Source: Planctomycetota bacterium (GTDB lineage: Bacteria > Planctomycetota > UBA1135 > UBA2386). From it: a stretch of DNA of 14,008 nucleotides. The translations under genes were made by a program, and so were the position numbers. Shown here piece by piece: positions 1 through 6,381 of this stretch; positions within the stretch are counted from its first letter, which is position 1, and each line of letters begins with the position of its first letter. The notes below the pieces were generated by a model. It saw only the letters and a program-made list of their open reading frames with translations. It searched no databases and was not told the DNA's origin. The DNA is taken from positions 1 through 14,008 of the forward strand of contig JAGQRA010000379.1 of NCBI GenBank assembly GCA_020425885.1, in the 5' to 3' direction.

Positions 1-323
1 GCGGCCTCGCTGACGATCTGGTCGAAGCCCGGGTAGATGAAGTCGAGGAACTGGATCTCGGCGATCGGGCGCAGGCCGTAGACGGCCATGCCGACGCCGG
101 CGCCGAGGATGCCGCACTCGCTGAGCGGGGTGTCGAAGCAGCGCTGCTCGCCGAACTCGTCGAACAGGCCCATCGTGGCGCCGAACACGCCGCCCTTCTT
201 GCCGACGTCCTCGCCGAACACGACCACCCGGTCGTCGTTCTTCATCTCGGTGCGCATCGCGTCGGTGATGGCCTCGATCATGGTCATCACCTTGGTGCCG
301 GTGCTGGTCTCGGTTGCGGTCAT
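1..323 (-). CDS. 2-oxoacid dehydrogenase E1 component, beta subunit (partial, C-terminus beyond window)
   Basis: This is the N-terminal 107 residues of the E1 beta subunit of a pyruvate or branched-chain 2-oxoacid dehydrogenase. With E1 alpha it performs TPP-dependent decarboxylation of the 2-oxoacid and reductive acylation of lipoyl-E2 in the cytoplasm. Visible motifs are GEDVG (37-41), GGVFGAT (44-50), FDTPLSE (63-69) and [13 protein letters not shown] (83-95). In the family the Glu of TPxSE contacts the TPP aminopyrimidine. The start is the ATG whose first base is 323. No good Shine-Dalgarno precedes it, so translation may depend on the upstream gene. It lies 54 bases after the E1 alpha stop and is very likely co-transcribed. 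The substrate (pyruvate, branched-chain or acetoin) cannot be settled from this fragment. Confidence 0.95.
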   Translation of the reverse strand, partial: MTATETSTGTKVMTMIEAITDAMRTEMKNDDRVVVFGEDVGKKGGVFGATMGLFDEFGEQRCFDTPLSECGILGAGVGMAVYGLRPIAEIQFLDFIYPGFDQIVSEA

Positions 324-377
324 GGCTGTAGTGGGGGTGTGCTGGTCTCGGGGTGAGCGGATGCGGGCTGGTCCGGG

Positions 378-1490
378 CTAGAGCGGGAAGTGGCCGACGT
401 CGGCGCCGACACCGCCCCGTGCCATGAGGTCGCGCAGCTCGAGCTTCTGGGCTTTCAGCTGCGGCGTGAGGTTCATGTAGACGTCGTCGAACATGGTCTC
501 GGGGCCCGGATCCGGCCCGGCCTCGACGCTCTCGATCGCGGCCTGCAACTCGGCCTTGGTGCCGTCGACGCACTCCGCCTCGAACGCCTCGCTCCACAGC
601 TTCCGGTTCTTGAGGTACTGCTTGAAGCGCGCGATCGGGTCCTTCTTCTTCCAGGCCTCGTAGACTTCGGCGTCGCGGTAGCGGGCGGCGTCGTCGGAGC
701 TGCTGTGCGAGGCCATGCGGTGGGTGACGCTCTCGACCAGCGTCGGCCCGTCGCCCTTGCGGGCGCGGTCGACGGCCTGCTTGCAGACGCGGTAGACGGC
801 GAGGATGTCGTTGCCGTCGACGCGCACGCCGGGGATGCCGTAGGCGTCGGCCTTGATCGCCATCGATTCGCTGACGGTCTGCTGCGCCGACGGCGTCGAG
901 ATCGCGTAGCCGTTGTTCTCGACGACGAAGACGACCGGCGCCTTGTAGACGGCGGCGAAGTTGAGGCCGCAGTGGAAGTCGTTGCTGCTGGTGCCACCGT
1001 CGCCGCAGAAGGTCATGAACACGGTGTCGTCGCCGCGGATGCGCGCTGCCATGCCGGCGCCCGCAGCCTGGCTCAGCTGGGTGCCGATCGGCGAGCTGAT
1101 GCTGACGAAGTTGGCCTCGCGGAAGCTGTAGTGGACCGGCATCTGCCGGCCCTTGCTGGTGTCGGCGGCCTTGCCGTACCACTCGGCTGTGATGCTCGCG
1201 ATCGGCACGCCGCGCAGCAGCAGGATGCCGGGCTGGCGATAGGCCGGAAACAGCCAGTCGCTGTCCTTCAGGGCGAAGGCGGCGCCGATATGCGAGGCCT
1301 CCTGCCCGGTCGATTGCAGGTAGAAGCCGATCCGACCCTGGCGCTGCAGCGCGAGGCCGCGGTCGTCGAGGATGCGGGTGCCGACCATCAGCCGGTAGAG
1401 CCGCTGCAGCTCCTCGGCCGGCAGATTGGGATCGACACCCTTGGCTGCCTTGCCGTTCTTGTCGAGGATCGAGACCAGTTCGAGGCTCAT
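378..1490 (-). CDS. 2-oxoacid dehydrogenase E1 component, alpha subunit
   Basis: This 370-residue protein is the TPP-binding alpha subunit of an E1 alpha2-beta2 enzyme. The TPP/Mg motif is intact: GDG at 163-165 and NN at 192-193, with the usual spacing of about 30. STGQEA (60-65) and the phosphorylation-loop-like stretch with HSSSDDAARYR (262-272) are family hallmarks. The SSSDD form resembles branched-chain 2-oxoacid dehydrogenase E1 alpha more than classic pyruvate dehydrogenase, so bkdA-like is a reasonable guess, but pyruvate use is possible. Length is normal. The ATG start overlaps the lipA stop by 4 bases (ATGA), and AGGAG lies about 8 bases upstream inside lipA, which supports this start and translational coupling. 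E1 beta follows. The E2 and E3 genes are not in the window. Confidence 0.95.
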   Translation of the reverse strand: MSLELVSILDKNGKAAKGVDPNLPAEELQRLYRLMVGTRILDDRGLALQRQGRIGFYLQSTGQEASHIGAAFALKDSDWLFPAYRQPGILLLRGVPIASITAEWYGKAADTSKGRQMPVHYSFREANFVSISSPIGTQLSQAAGAGMAARIRGDDTVFMTFCGDGGTSSNDFHCGLNFAAVYKAPVVFVVENNGYAISTPSAQQTVSESMAIKADAYGIPGVRVDGNDILAVYRVCKQAVDRARKGDGPTLVESVTHRMASHSSSDDAARYRDAEVYEAWKKKDPIARFKQYLKNRKLWSEAFEAECVDGTKAELQAAIESVEAGPDPGPETMFDDVYMNLTPQLKAQKLELRDLMARGGVGADVGHFPL

Positions 1491-2440
1491 GAGTCGTTCT
1501 CCTGGGGTACCAGGTCGGCCCGCGCCGCGGCGAGAGCGTGTCGTTGCCGCAACATGCCGGCGAGGTAGTACTCGGCGGCCTTGTAGCTCGAGCGGACCAG
1601 CGGGCCCGATGCCACGTAGAGGAAGCCCTTCTTCTGCGCCCGTTGCTCGAGGGCGCGGAATCGCGCCGGCGACAGGTGCTCCTTGACCGGCAGGTGCTTC
1701 AGGGTCGGGCGCAGGTATTGACCGAAGGTGACGACGTCGACGCCGTGCTCGCGCAGGTCGTCCATCGCCTGCTCGACCTCGCGTTCGCTCTCGCCGAGGC
1801 CGAGCATCAGCGAGGACTTGGTGACGATGTCGGGCCGCAGCTCCTTGGCCTTCTGCAGCGTCGCCAGCGAGCGGGTGTAGCTGCAGCGGTGATCGCGCAC
1901 GCGCGGGGTCAGCCGCAGCACCGTCTCGATGTTGTGGGCGTAGACGTCGGGGCGACCGGCGAGGATCGTCGCGATCCGATCCTCGCGGCCCTCCATGTCG
2001 CCGACCAGCGCCTCGACCAGGATGCCGGGGTCGCGCTGCTTGATCGCCTGGATCGTCGCCGCGACGTGGCCGGCGCCGCCATCGGGCAGATCATCGCGGT
2101 CGACCATCGTCAGCACCACGTACCTGAGCTGCATCGCGACCGCCGCCTCGCCGACCTTGACGGGCTCGTCGGTGTCGACCGGGTTGCCCATGGCGTGGGT
2201 CTTCACGGCGCAGAACCGGCAGCCGCGCGTGCAGGTGTCGCCGAGCACCATGAACGTCGCCGTGCCGCCGGCCCAGCACTCGCCCATGTTGGGGCAGCGG
2301 GCCTCCTCGCAGACGGTGTGCAGGCCGCGTTCACGCAGCACCTTGCCGAGCGCGGCCACGGTGGCGCCGGCGGGGATCGGCACCTTGAGCCAGTCGGGCT
2401 TGCGACCCGGTGATATGCGTTTGGCGTCGGCGGGGGGCAT
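1487..2440 (-). CDS. lipA: lipoyl synthase
   Basis: Lipoyl synthase is a radical-SAM enzyme that inserts two sulfurs into the octanoyl chain on E2 or GcvH proteins. This 317-residue protein has both iron-sulfur sites: Cys 44, 49 and 55 (CX4CX5C) for the auxiliary, sacrificial cluster, and Cys 70, 74 and 77 (CX3CX2C) for the radical-SAM cluster. The C-terminal RSSY (284-287), whose Ser ligates the auxiliary cluster in characterised LipA, is present, so all key residues are retained and the enzyme should be active. It is the first gene of a run with E1 alpha (4-base overlap) and E1 beta, which ties cofactor synthesis to the complex that uses it. No strong Shine-Dalgarno is seen before the ATG. 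A dyad at 2490-2505 lies about 50 bases upstream. Confidence 0.97.
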   Translation of the reverse strand: MPPADAKRISPGRKPDWLKVPIPAGATVAALGKVLRERGLHTVCEEARCPNMGECWAGGTATFMVLGDTCTRGCRFCAVKTHAMGNPVDTDEPVKVGEAAVAMQLRYVVLTMVDRDDLPDGGAGHVAATIQAIKQRDPGILVEALVGDMEGREDRIATILAGRPDVYAHNIETVLRLTPRVRDHRCSYTRSLATLQKAKELRPDIVTKSSLMLGLGESEREVEQAMDDLREHGVDVVTFGQYLRPTLKHLPVKEHLSPARFRALEQRAQKKGFLYVASGPLVRSSYKAAEYYLAGMLRQRHALAAARADLVPQENDS

Positions 2441-2489
2441 GGCTGAGCGGGCGGGGAGGATAGGAACCGGCGCGGCGCAGCGCTAATAA

Positions 2490-2524
2490 GATACCGATCA
2501 GTATCGTTGCGGGCGCCGATCAGT
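2490..2524. promoter_or_regulatory. candidate operator: 16-bp dyad plus 22-bp-spaced direct repeat upstream of lipA
   Basis: The sequence GATACCGATCAGTATC (2490-2505) is a palindrome with a single mismatched base pair around a GATC centre. Its inner 9-mer CCGATCAGT (2494-2502) recurs in the same orientation at 2516-2524, exactly 22 bp on, about two helical turns. Both copies lie 50-85 bases upstream of the lipA start and outside coding sequence, so a regulator binding one face of the DNA could control the lipA-E1 operon. The shape recalls TetR-family operators, but no regulator gene is in the window. The site is seen; its function is inferred. Confidence 0.4.
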
Positions 2525-2545
2525 GGCCGGCCCGTGCGGCGCCCG
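2510..2545 (-). terminator. possible stem-loop after the threonine-synthase-like gene
   Basis: CGGGCGCC (2510-2517) and GGCGCCCG (2538-2545) form a perfect 8-bp inverted repeat around a 20-base loop, starting about 58 bases past the stop of the gene ending at 2603. There is no T-tract, so this is at best a weak or factor-dependent terminator. It overlaps the second CCGATCAGT repeat and may instead belong to the lipA control region. Confidence 0.2.
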
Positions 2546-2602
2546 ACTACGGCCGTGGATGTGAGTCATCGCACCGTTGCCAGCGGGTATTCCGGGGCTT
2601 CA

Positions 2603-3826
2603 TCAGCCCCCGGCCAGTCGGGTCCAGTCGATGGCGTCGCGGCGGATGCGCGGCAGCTCCACTGTCAGGAACTCGACGTACTTCTGGGCGGCGCCGGTGT
2701 TCCAGACCACGACCTCGTCCGCGGCTCCGACCCGGCCGTCGGCGACCGCCTGCCGCAAGGCGTCGAGGCAGGCCCCGGCCTCGGGGCACAGCGCGATGCC
2801 CTCGCTTCGCATCGCCAGCGCCACGGCTTCGCGCAGGCGTCGCTCGCCGGCGGCGATCGCGCCGCCGCCGGTGACGCGCAGCGCGTCGAGGATCATGCGG
2901 TCGGCGAACGGCTTCGGCACCCTCAGGCCGGAGGCCGCGGTGCGGGCGTCGGTGACGGCATCGCATACCGCGGCCCCGCTGCGCATCGCGGCCACGACCG
3001 GGGCGCAGCCTTCGGCCTGACAGGCGAACAGCTTCGGCAGCGGCGCTCTGGCATCGAGCCAGCCGAGTTCGCGCAGTTCGAGAAACGCCTTCTGCATACC
3101 GACCAGGCCGGTGCCGCCACCGGTCGGATAGAAGATCGCGTCGGGCAGTCGCCAGCCGAGTTGCTCGGCGAGCTCGAGCCCCATCGTCTTCTTGCCCTCG
3201 AGGCGATAGGGCTCCTTCATCGTGCTCATGTCGAACCACAGCCCGCGCTCGGCACCTTCGCGCACGATGGCGCCGCACTGGTGGATCAGGCCATCGACGC
3301 GGAACGCGGCGGCGCCGTACCAGCTGGCCTCGCGCTGGTTGACCATCGGCGTGTCCTCCGGCATCAGCACCGTGCACTGCAGGCCGGCGCGGGCGGCGTA
3401 GGCGGCGAGAGCGCCGCCGGCGTTGCCGGCGGTTGGGGTGCCGACCCGCGTGATGCCGAGCGCCCGGGCCATCGTCACCGCCATCGCCATGCCGCGGGCC
3501 TTGAACGAGCCGGTCGGCAGCAGGCTCTCGTCCTTGACGAGCAGTCGTCGCACGCCGAGGAGCGCGGCCAGGCGCGGCGCCTCGAGCAGCGGGGTCATGT
3601 TCTCGCCGAGCGAGACGATGTCGGAGTCATGCGCGAACGGCAGCAGCTCGCGGTAGCGCCACATCGTCGGCGGCCGGCCGGCGAGGTCCTCGCGCCTGAC
3701 CGCGGCGCGGATCGCGGCGAGATCGTAGCGCACGACGATCGGCTGGTCGTCATGGCAGGTCTGCAGCGAATCGAGCGGGAGCCGTGAACCGTCGCTCGTG
3801 GCCTCGAGGTGGGTGGCGAAGCGCAT
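2603..3826 (-). CDS. threonine-synthase-like PLP-dependent enzyme (fold type II)
   Basis: This 407-residue protein belongs to the tryptophan-synthase-beta/threonine-synthase superfamily. Threonine synthase converts O-phosphohomoserine to threonine. The PLP lysine is K109 in PTGSFKARG, the pyridine-binding Asn is N135 in TAGNAGGA, and the phosphate loop is PTGGGTG (234-240). The C-terminal NTGAAQKY (376-383) fits threonine-synthase-like members. Two points are unusual: the lysine motif is SFKARG rather than the SFKDRG of most threonine synthases, and the N-terminal zinc-ribbon region keeps only one Cys (C24) before VVRYDL. Threonine dehydratase or a related ammonia-lyase role is therefore possible. 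The start is the ATG at 3826, followed directly by the family-like N-terminus. The same frame is open far upstream, but that part is arginine-rich shadow of the kelch-like gene. That gene lies 62 bases upstream. Confidence 0.85.
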   Translation of the reverse strand: MRFATHLEATSDGSRLPLDSLQTCHDDQPIVVRYDLAAIRAAVRREDLAGRPPTMWRYRELLPFAHDSDIVSLGENMTPLLEAPRLAALLGVRRLLVKDESLLPTGSFKARGMAMAVTMARALGITRVGTPTAGNAGGALAAYAARAGLQCTVLMPEDTPMVNQREASWYGAAAFRVDGLIHQCGAIVREGAERGLWFDMSTMKEPYRLEGKKTMGLELAEQLGWRLPDAIFYPTGGGTGLVGMQKAFLELRELGWLDARAPLPKLFACQAEGCAPVVAAMRSGAAVCDAVTDARTAASGLRVPKPFADRMILDALRVTGGGAIAAGERRLREAVALAMRSEGIALCPEAGACLDALRQAVADGRVGAADEVVVWNTGAAQKYVEFLTVELPRIRRDAIDWTRLAGG

Positions 3827-3888
3827 CGTGTCGATCGGAGCCGCGCGATCGACCGGCCGCAAGCGCCGGGTTGCCGTGGTGGTGCGGG

Positions 3889-5280
3889 TCAGAGCCGGCC
3901 GATGCTGGCCTGCAGCCGGTTCGTCGTCGTGAAACCGCCGGCATTGGCGCTCGGGTCGAGGGCGAACCCCTGGGCGAAGAAGCGGGCGCCGATCAGGAAC
4001 GGGTTGTCGGGGATCGGGACCAGCACGCGTGCCGTGCCGTACTGCGGGATGACGCTGGTGATCGCATCGCGGCTGACCTGCAGCGTGCAGCCCGGCATCC
4101 CGTACGCGGACAGGTCCAGGGGCAACGGCGTGTTGCCATCGAGGCTGTCGCTCCAGCCGAACGCGAAGAATGTGTGCACGAAGGATGCCGTCACCAACAG
4201 CGTGCAGCTGGCGCCGATGGTCGGGCCCAGGGTCGAACTCGGCGACGACAGCGTCGGCGTCGACGTCGAGCCGGGGCAGCTGCTGCCGAGCGACGTGAAG
4301 GACCCCGCCACCGGCGGGCTGTAGGTGTCGGTCTCGGAACGGAAGGACGTCGATTGCACGTCGACGCCGCCGTGCATCGTGATCCGTTGCAGCCGGTCGT
4401 CGTAGACGAGCGTGTGACTGCTGTGGCCGAAGGCGGTCGAAGCGCCCTGGGTCCAGTCCGTGCCGTCCCATTCCCAGGTGTCGGTGCCGCTGACGCCGCC
4501 GCCATGGAGCACGCACAGGCCACGCACCGGGTCGAACGCGATGGCGTGCCCGGACCGCACCGGCGGCGAGGTCGTCGGGTTGAGCTGATGCCATGACACG
4601 CCGTCCCATTCCCAGGTGTCGGCGAACTGGTTGCGGCCCCGACCGCCGAACAACACCGTGCGTCCGCGGATGTAGTCGCTGGCCATCGCGTGACGAGACC
4701 GCGCCGCCGGTCCGGCCGAGGTGACCAGGGTCCAATCGACGCCATCCCATTGCCAGGTGTCGCCGAGCGCGTTCGATTGGCTGCCCGGCGTTCGCCCGCC
4801 GAACAGGATGGTCGTGGTCGCGGGCAGGTCGAACGCCATCGCGTGGTCGAACCGTGCCGAGGGATGATTGGCCGGTTGCCGTTGCGTCCAGGTGATGCCG
4901 TCGTAATCCCAGGTGTCGTCGAAGGCCGAGCCGCCGAGGACCGACGGCGTGCCGCCGAACATGACGGCGCGGCCGCGGACGGCGTCGAACGCGATCGCGT
5001 GGGCGCCACGGGCCGGCGGCACGACGGTCGGCGTCGCGCGGATCCAGGTCGCGCCGTCGAACTCCCACGTCGCGTCCTGTGCCGTGTAGGTCTGATCGAA
5101 GCCGCCGCAGAGGACGAGACGTTGTCGCAGCGGGTCGTAGGCGCCGCCGTGATAGGCGATGGCGGGCGCGGGTCCGGAGGTCCGGGCCAGATGCCAGACC
5201 GCCTGCCCGCGCAGCGGCGAAGGTGCCAGTGAGAGCAACGCTGCCGTTGCTGCGATCGTCCGCGACTTCGTCGTCACCAT
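3889..5280 (-). CDS. secreted kelch-repeat-like protein with a Planctomycete-type C-terminal module
   Basis: This 463-residue exported protein has a signal peptide at residues 1 to about 27 (LLSLAPSPLRGQA). About six kelch-like units follow between residues 38 and 320. The consensus is R..HA.AFD..RGR.VLFGG.....DTWEWDG..W, with clear copies around 90-131, 142-183, 193-230 and 242-276 and weaker copies at each end. Six units suggest a beta-propeller. Residues ~330-463 form a separate beta-rich module beginning at GSSCPGS (332-338) and ending with FFAQGFALDP (434-443) and a TTTN strand, similar to the tail of the serine hydrolase at 9541-10935. Such propellers mediate protein or glycan contacts; no catalytic residues are evident. 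GGGAGG lies 4 bases before the ATG. It may be co-transcribed with the threonine-synthase-like gene downstream. Confidence 0.88.
   Translation of the reverse strand: MVTTKSRTIAATAALLSLAPSPLRGQAVWHLARTSGPAPAIAYHGGAYDPLRQRLVLCGGFDQTYTAQDATWEFDGATWIRATPTVVPPARGAHAIAFDAVRGRAVMFGGTPSVLGGSAFDDTWDYDGITWTQRQPANHPSARFDHAMAFDLPATTTILFGGRTPGSQSNALGDTWQWDGVDWTLVTSAGPAARSRHAMASDYIRGRTVLFGGRGRNQFADTWEWDGVSWHQLNPTTSPPVRSGHAIAFDPVRGLCVLHGGGVSGTDTWEWDGTDWTQGASTAFGHSSHTLVYDDRLQRITMHGGVDVQSTSFRSETDTYSPPVAGSFTSLGSSCPGSTSTPTLSSPSSTLGPTIGASCTLLVTASFVHTFFAFGWSDSLDGNTPLPLDLSAYGMPGCTLQVSRDAITSVIPQYGTARVLVPIPDNPFLIGARFFAQGFALDPSANAGGFTTTNRLQASIGRL
4463..4918 (-). repeat. DNA-level internal repeats within the kelch-like gene
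   Basis: A 21-base unit, ccgtcccattcccaggtgtcg on the plus strand, occurs at 4463-4483 and again without change at 4601-4621. It recurs with two changes at 4742-4762, and more diverged at 4898-4918. The periods are 138, 141 and 156 bases, matching 46-52-residue kelch units. The repeats encode the DTWEWDG segment. Near-identity at the DNA level suggests recent unit duplication or recombination between blades. Confidence 0.8.
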
Positions 5281-5604
5281 CCCGCCTCCCGGTTCCCGTG
5301 GGGTTCGCGGCGGCCGCGGCTGCCGTGGATGGCAGTGACCGCCATGGAGCCGAATCGGCCCGGCGGCTCATCGCTTGAGCTGTGGTTGTCATTCGTACCT
5401 TCCTGCGACAGCGTTCGCATCGGGTGTTGGGAGAACCCCTACGGGGGTTTCACGAGCGACAAGGTGCGGCGCACGCACCGCGCAAGAAGAGCGTTGCTGT
5501 GTTCCTGCCGGTGCGGCTGCTCTACTACCGCCGCCGCTGACCATCGTCTGCCGACGACCGTCTCGTCGTCACGGTGAGTCAGGTGAGCAGCCGACGAGAG
5601 TGCG
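5281..5604. other. divergent intergenic control region
   Basis: These 324 bases separate the minus-strand kelch-like gene from the plus-strand SDR/fuconate dehydratase pair, so promoters in both directions are expected here. The half nearest the kelch-like gene (5281-5400) shows only its Shine-Dalgarno GGGAGG (5285-5290, minus strand). The rest holds the dyads described separately. No convincing sigma-70 -35/-10 pair was identified. Short open frames cross the region but show no family resemblance. Confidence 0.6.
5404..5479. promoter_or_regulatory. three dyads spaced ~30 bp apart, possible operator array or structured leader
   Basis: Dyad 1 is TGCGA-N6-TCGCA (5404-5419). Dyad 2 is AACCCC-TACG-GGGGTT (5434-5449), which in plus-strand RNA gives a C(UACG)G closed loop of the stable UNCG tetraloop class. 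Dyad 3 is GGTGCG-N5-CGCACC (5463-5479). Their centres lie at about 5411.5, 5441.5 and 5471, a spacing of about 30 bp. A fourth, GACGAC-N6-GTCGTC (5553-5570), lies 34 bases before the SDR start. They could be protein sites or hairpins of a 5' leader for the plus-strand operon. No known riboswitch consensus was recognised. Confidence 0.4.
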
Positions 5605-6369
5605 ATGAGTTCATCCCGATTGCGTGGCCGACGTGCGCTGGTTACCGGTGGCTCCGAGGGCATCGGCAAGGCGATCGCCGCGGCCTTCCTCGCCGAAGGC
5701 GCCGAGGTCGTGATCGCGGCGCGCCGCCCGGACCTGCTGCGCGCGACCGCGGCCGAGCTGGGCTGCGGCGAGGTCGTCATGGACCTGCGCGAGCCGCGAC
5801 AGGTGGAGGCCGCCGTCGCCGCCGTGACGTCGCAGCTCGGTGGGCTCGACATCCTGGTCAACAACGCGGCCGTGACCAGTCCGAGCAAGGCCGTCGAGAC
5901 CACGACTCTGGACGAGCTGCAGGCCGTGATCGACACCAATCTTCGCGGCAGCTTCTGGGCGATGCGCTGCGCTCATCCATGGCTGCTGCAGCACCGCGGT
6001 TGCGTGCTCAACATCAGCAGCATGGCCGGCGTTCAGGGGCAGGCGCTGCACGCCGCCTACGCGATGACGAAGGGCGGTCTCAACGCCCTCACCAAGAGCG
6101 CCGCGGTCGACTGGGGTCCGGACGGCATCCGCGTCAACGCGCTGTGTCCGGCCGGCACCTGGACGCCCGCGCTGCGGCGGTGGTGCGCCGAGCAGCCCGA
6201 TCGGGGGGACATCGAGGACTACCTCGATCGGATCCACGCCCTCGGTTACTGCCCGGAGGCCTCTGCGATCGCGCCGGCCGCGGTGTTCCTCTGCAGCGAC
6301 GAGGCCCGCTTCGTGACCGGCCATATCCAGCACGTCTCGGGTGGCAGCGAGTGCGGCTATCGCCTCTGA
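5605..6369 (+). CDS. short-chain dehydrogenase/reductase (SDR), probable sugar-acid or sugar dehydrogenase
   Basis: This classical SDR of 254 residues oxidises or reduces a hydroxyl/keto group with NAD(P). The Rossmann cofactor motif TGGSEGIG is at 14-21, NNAA at 86-89, the catalytic Ser in NISS (S139), and YAMTK gives Y152 and K156. The C-terminus GGSECGYRL is a tail seen in SDRs annotated as glucose-1-dehydrogenase-like. It lies 12 bases upstream of the fuconate-dehydratase-like gene and is surely co-transcribed with it. In the known non-phosphorylative L-fucose pathway two SDRs act, L-fucose dehydrogenase and 2-keto-3-deoxy-L-fuconate 4-dehydrogenase. Either role is plausible here, by context only. 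The ATG at 5605 has a weak GAGAG upstream and gives the normal short SDR N-terminus. Confidence 0.9.
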   Translation: MSSSRLRGRRALVTGGSEGIGKAIAAAFLAEGAEVVIAARRPDLLRATAAELGCGEVVMDLREPRQVEAAVAAVTSQLGGLDILVNNAAVTSPSKAVETTTLDELQAVIDTNLRGSFWAMRCAHPWLLQHRGCVLNISSMAGVQGQALHAAYAMTKGGLNALTKSAAVDWGPDGIRVNALCPAGTWTPALRRWCAEQPDRGDIEDYLDRIHALGYCPEASAIAPAAVFLCSDEARFVTGHIQHVSGGSECGYRL

Positions 6370-6381
6370 ACCGATCCTCCG

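Noticed and set aside
390..1568. A 392-codon plus-strand open frame opposite E1 alpha
   Set aside because: It is the antisense shadow of a clearly recognised gene, with Val/Ala/Arg/Asp-skewed composition and no domain.
2603..5392. A 929-codon stop-free minus-strand frame running through both the threonine-synthase-like gene and the region of the kelch-like gene, with AGGAAGG 5 bases before its first ATG
   Set aside because: The first ~520 codons are Arg/Ala/Pro-rich without family resemblance and overlap the kelch-like gene, whose own frame has a signal peptide, repeats and a Shine-Dalgarno. GC-rich DNA often keeps such shadow frames open. The enzyme starts naturally at 3826.
5329..5608. Short plus-strand frames in the divergent spacer (82 and 77 codons)
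   Set aside because: Cys/Arg/Pro-rich with no Shine-Dalgarno, no family resemblance, and overlapping the dyads and the SDR start. A leader peptide cannot be excluded but is unsupported.
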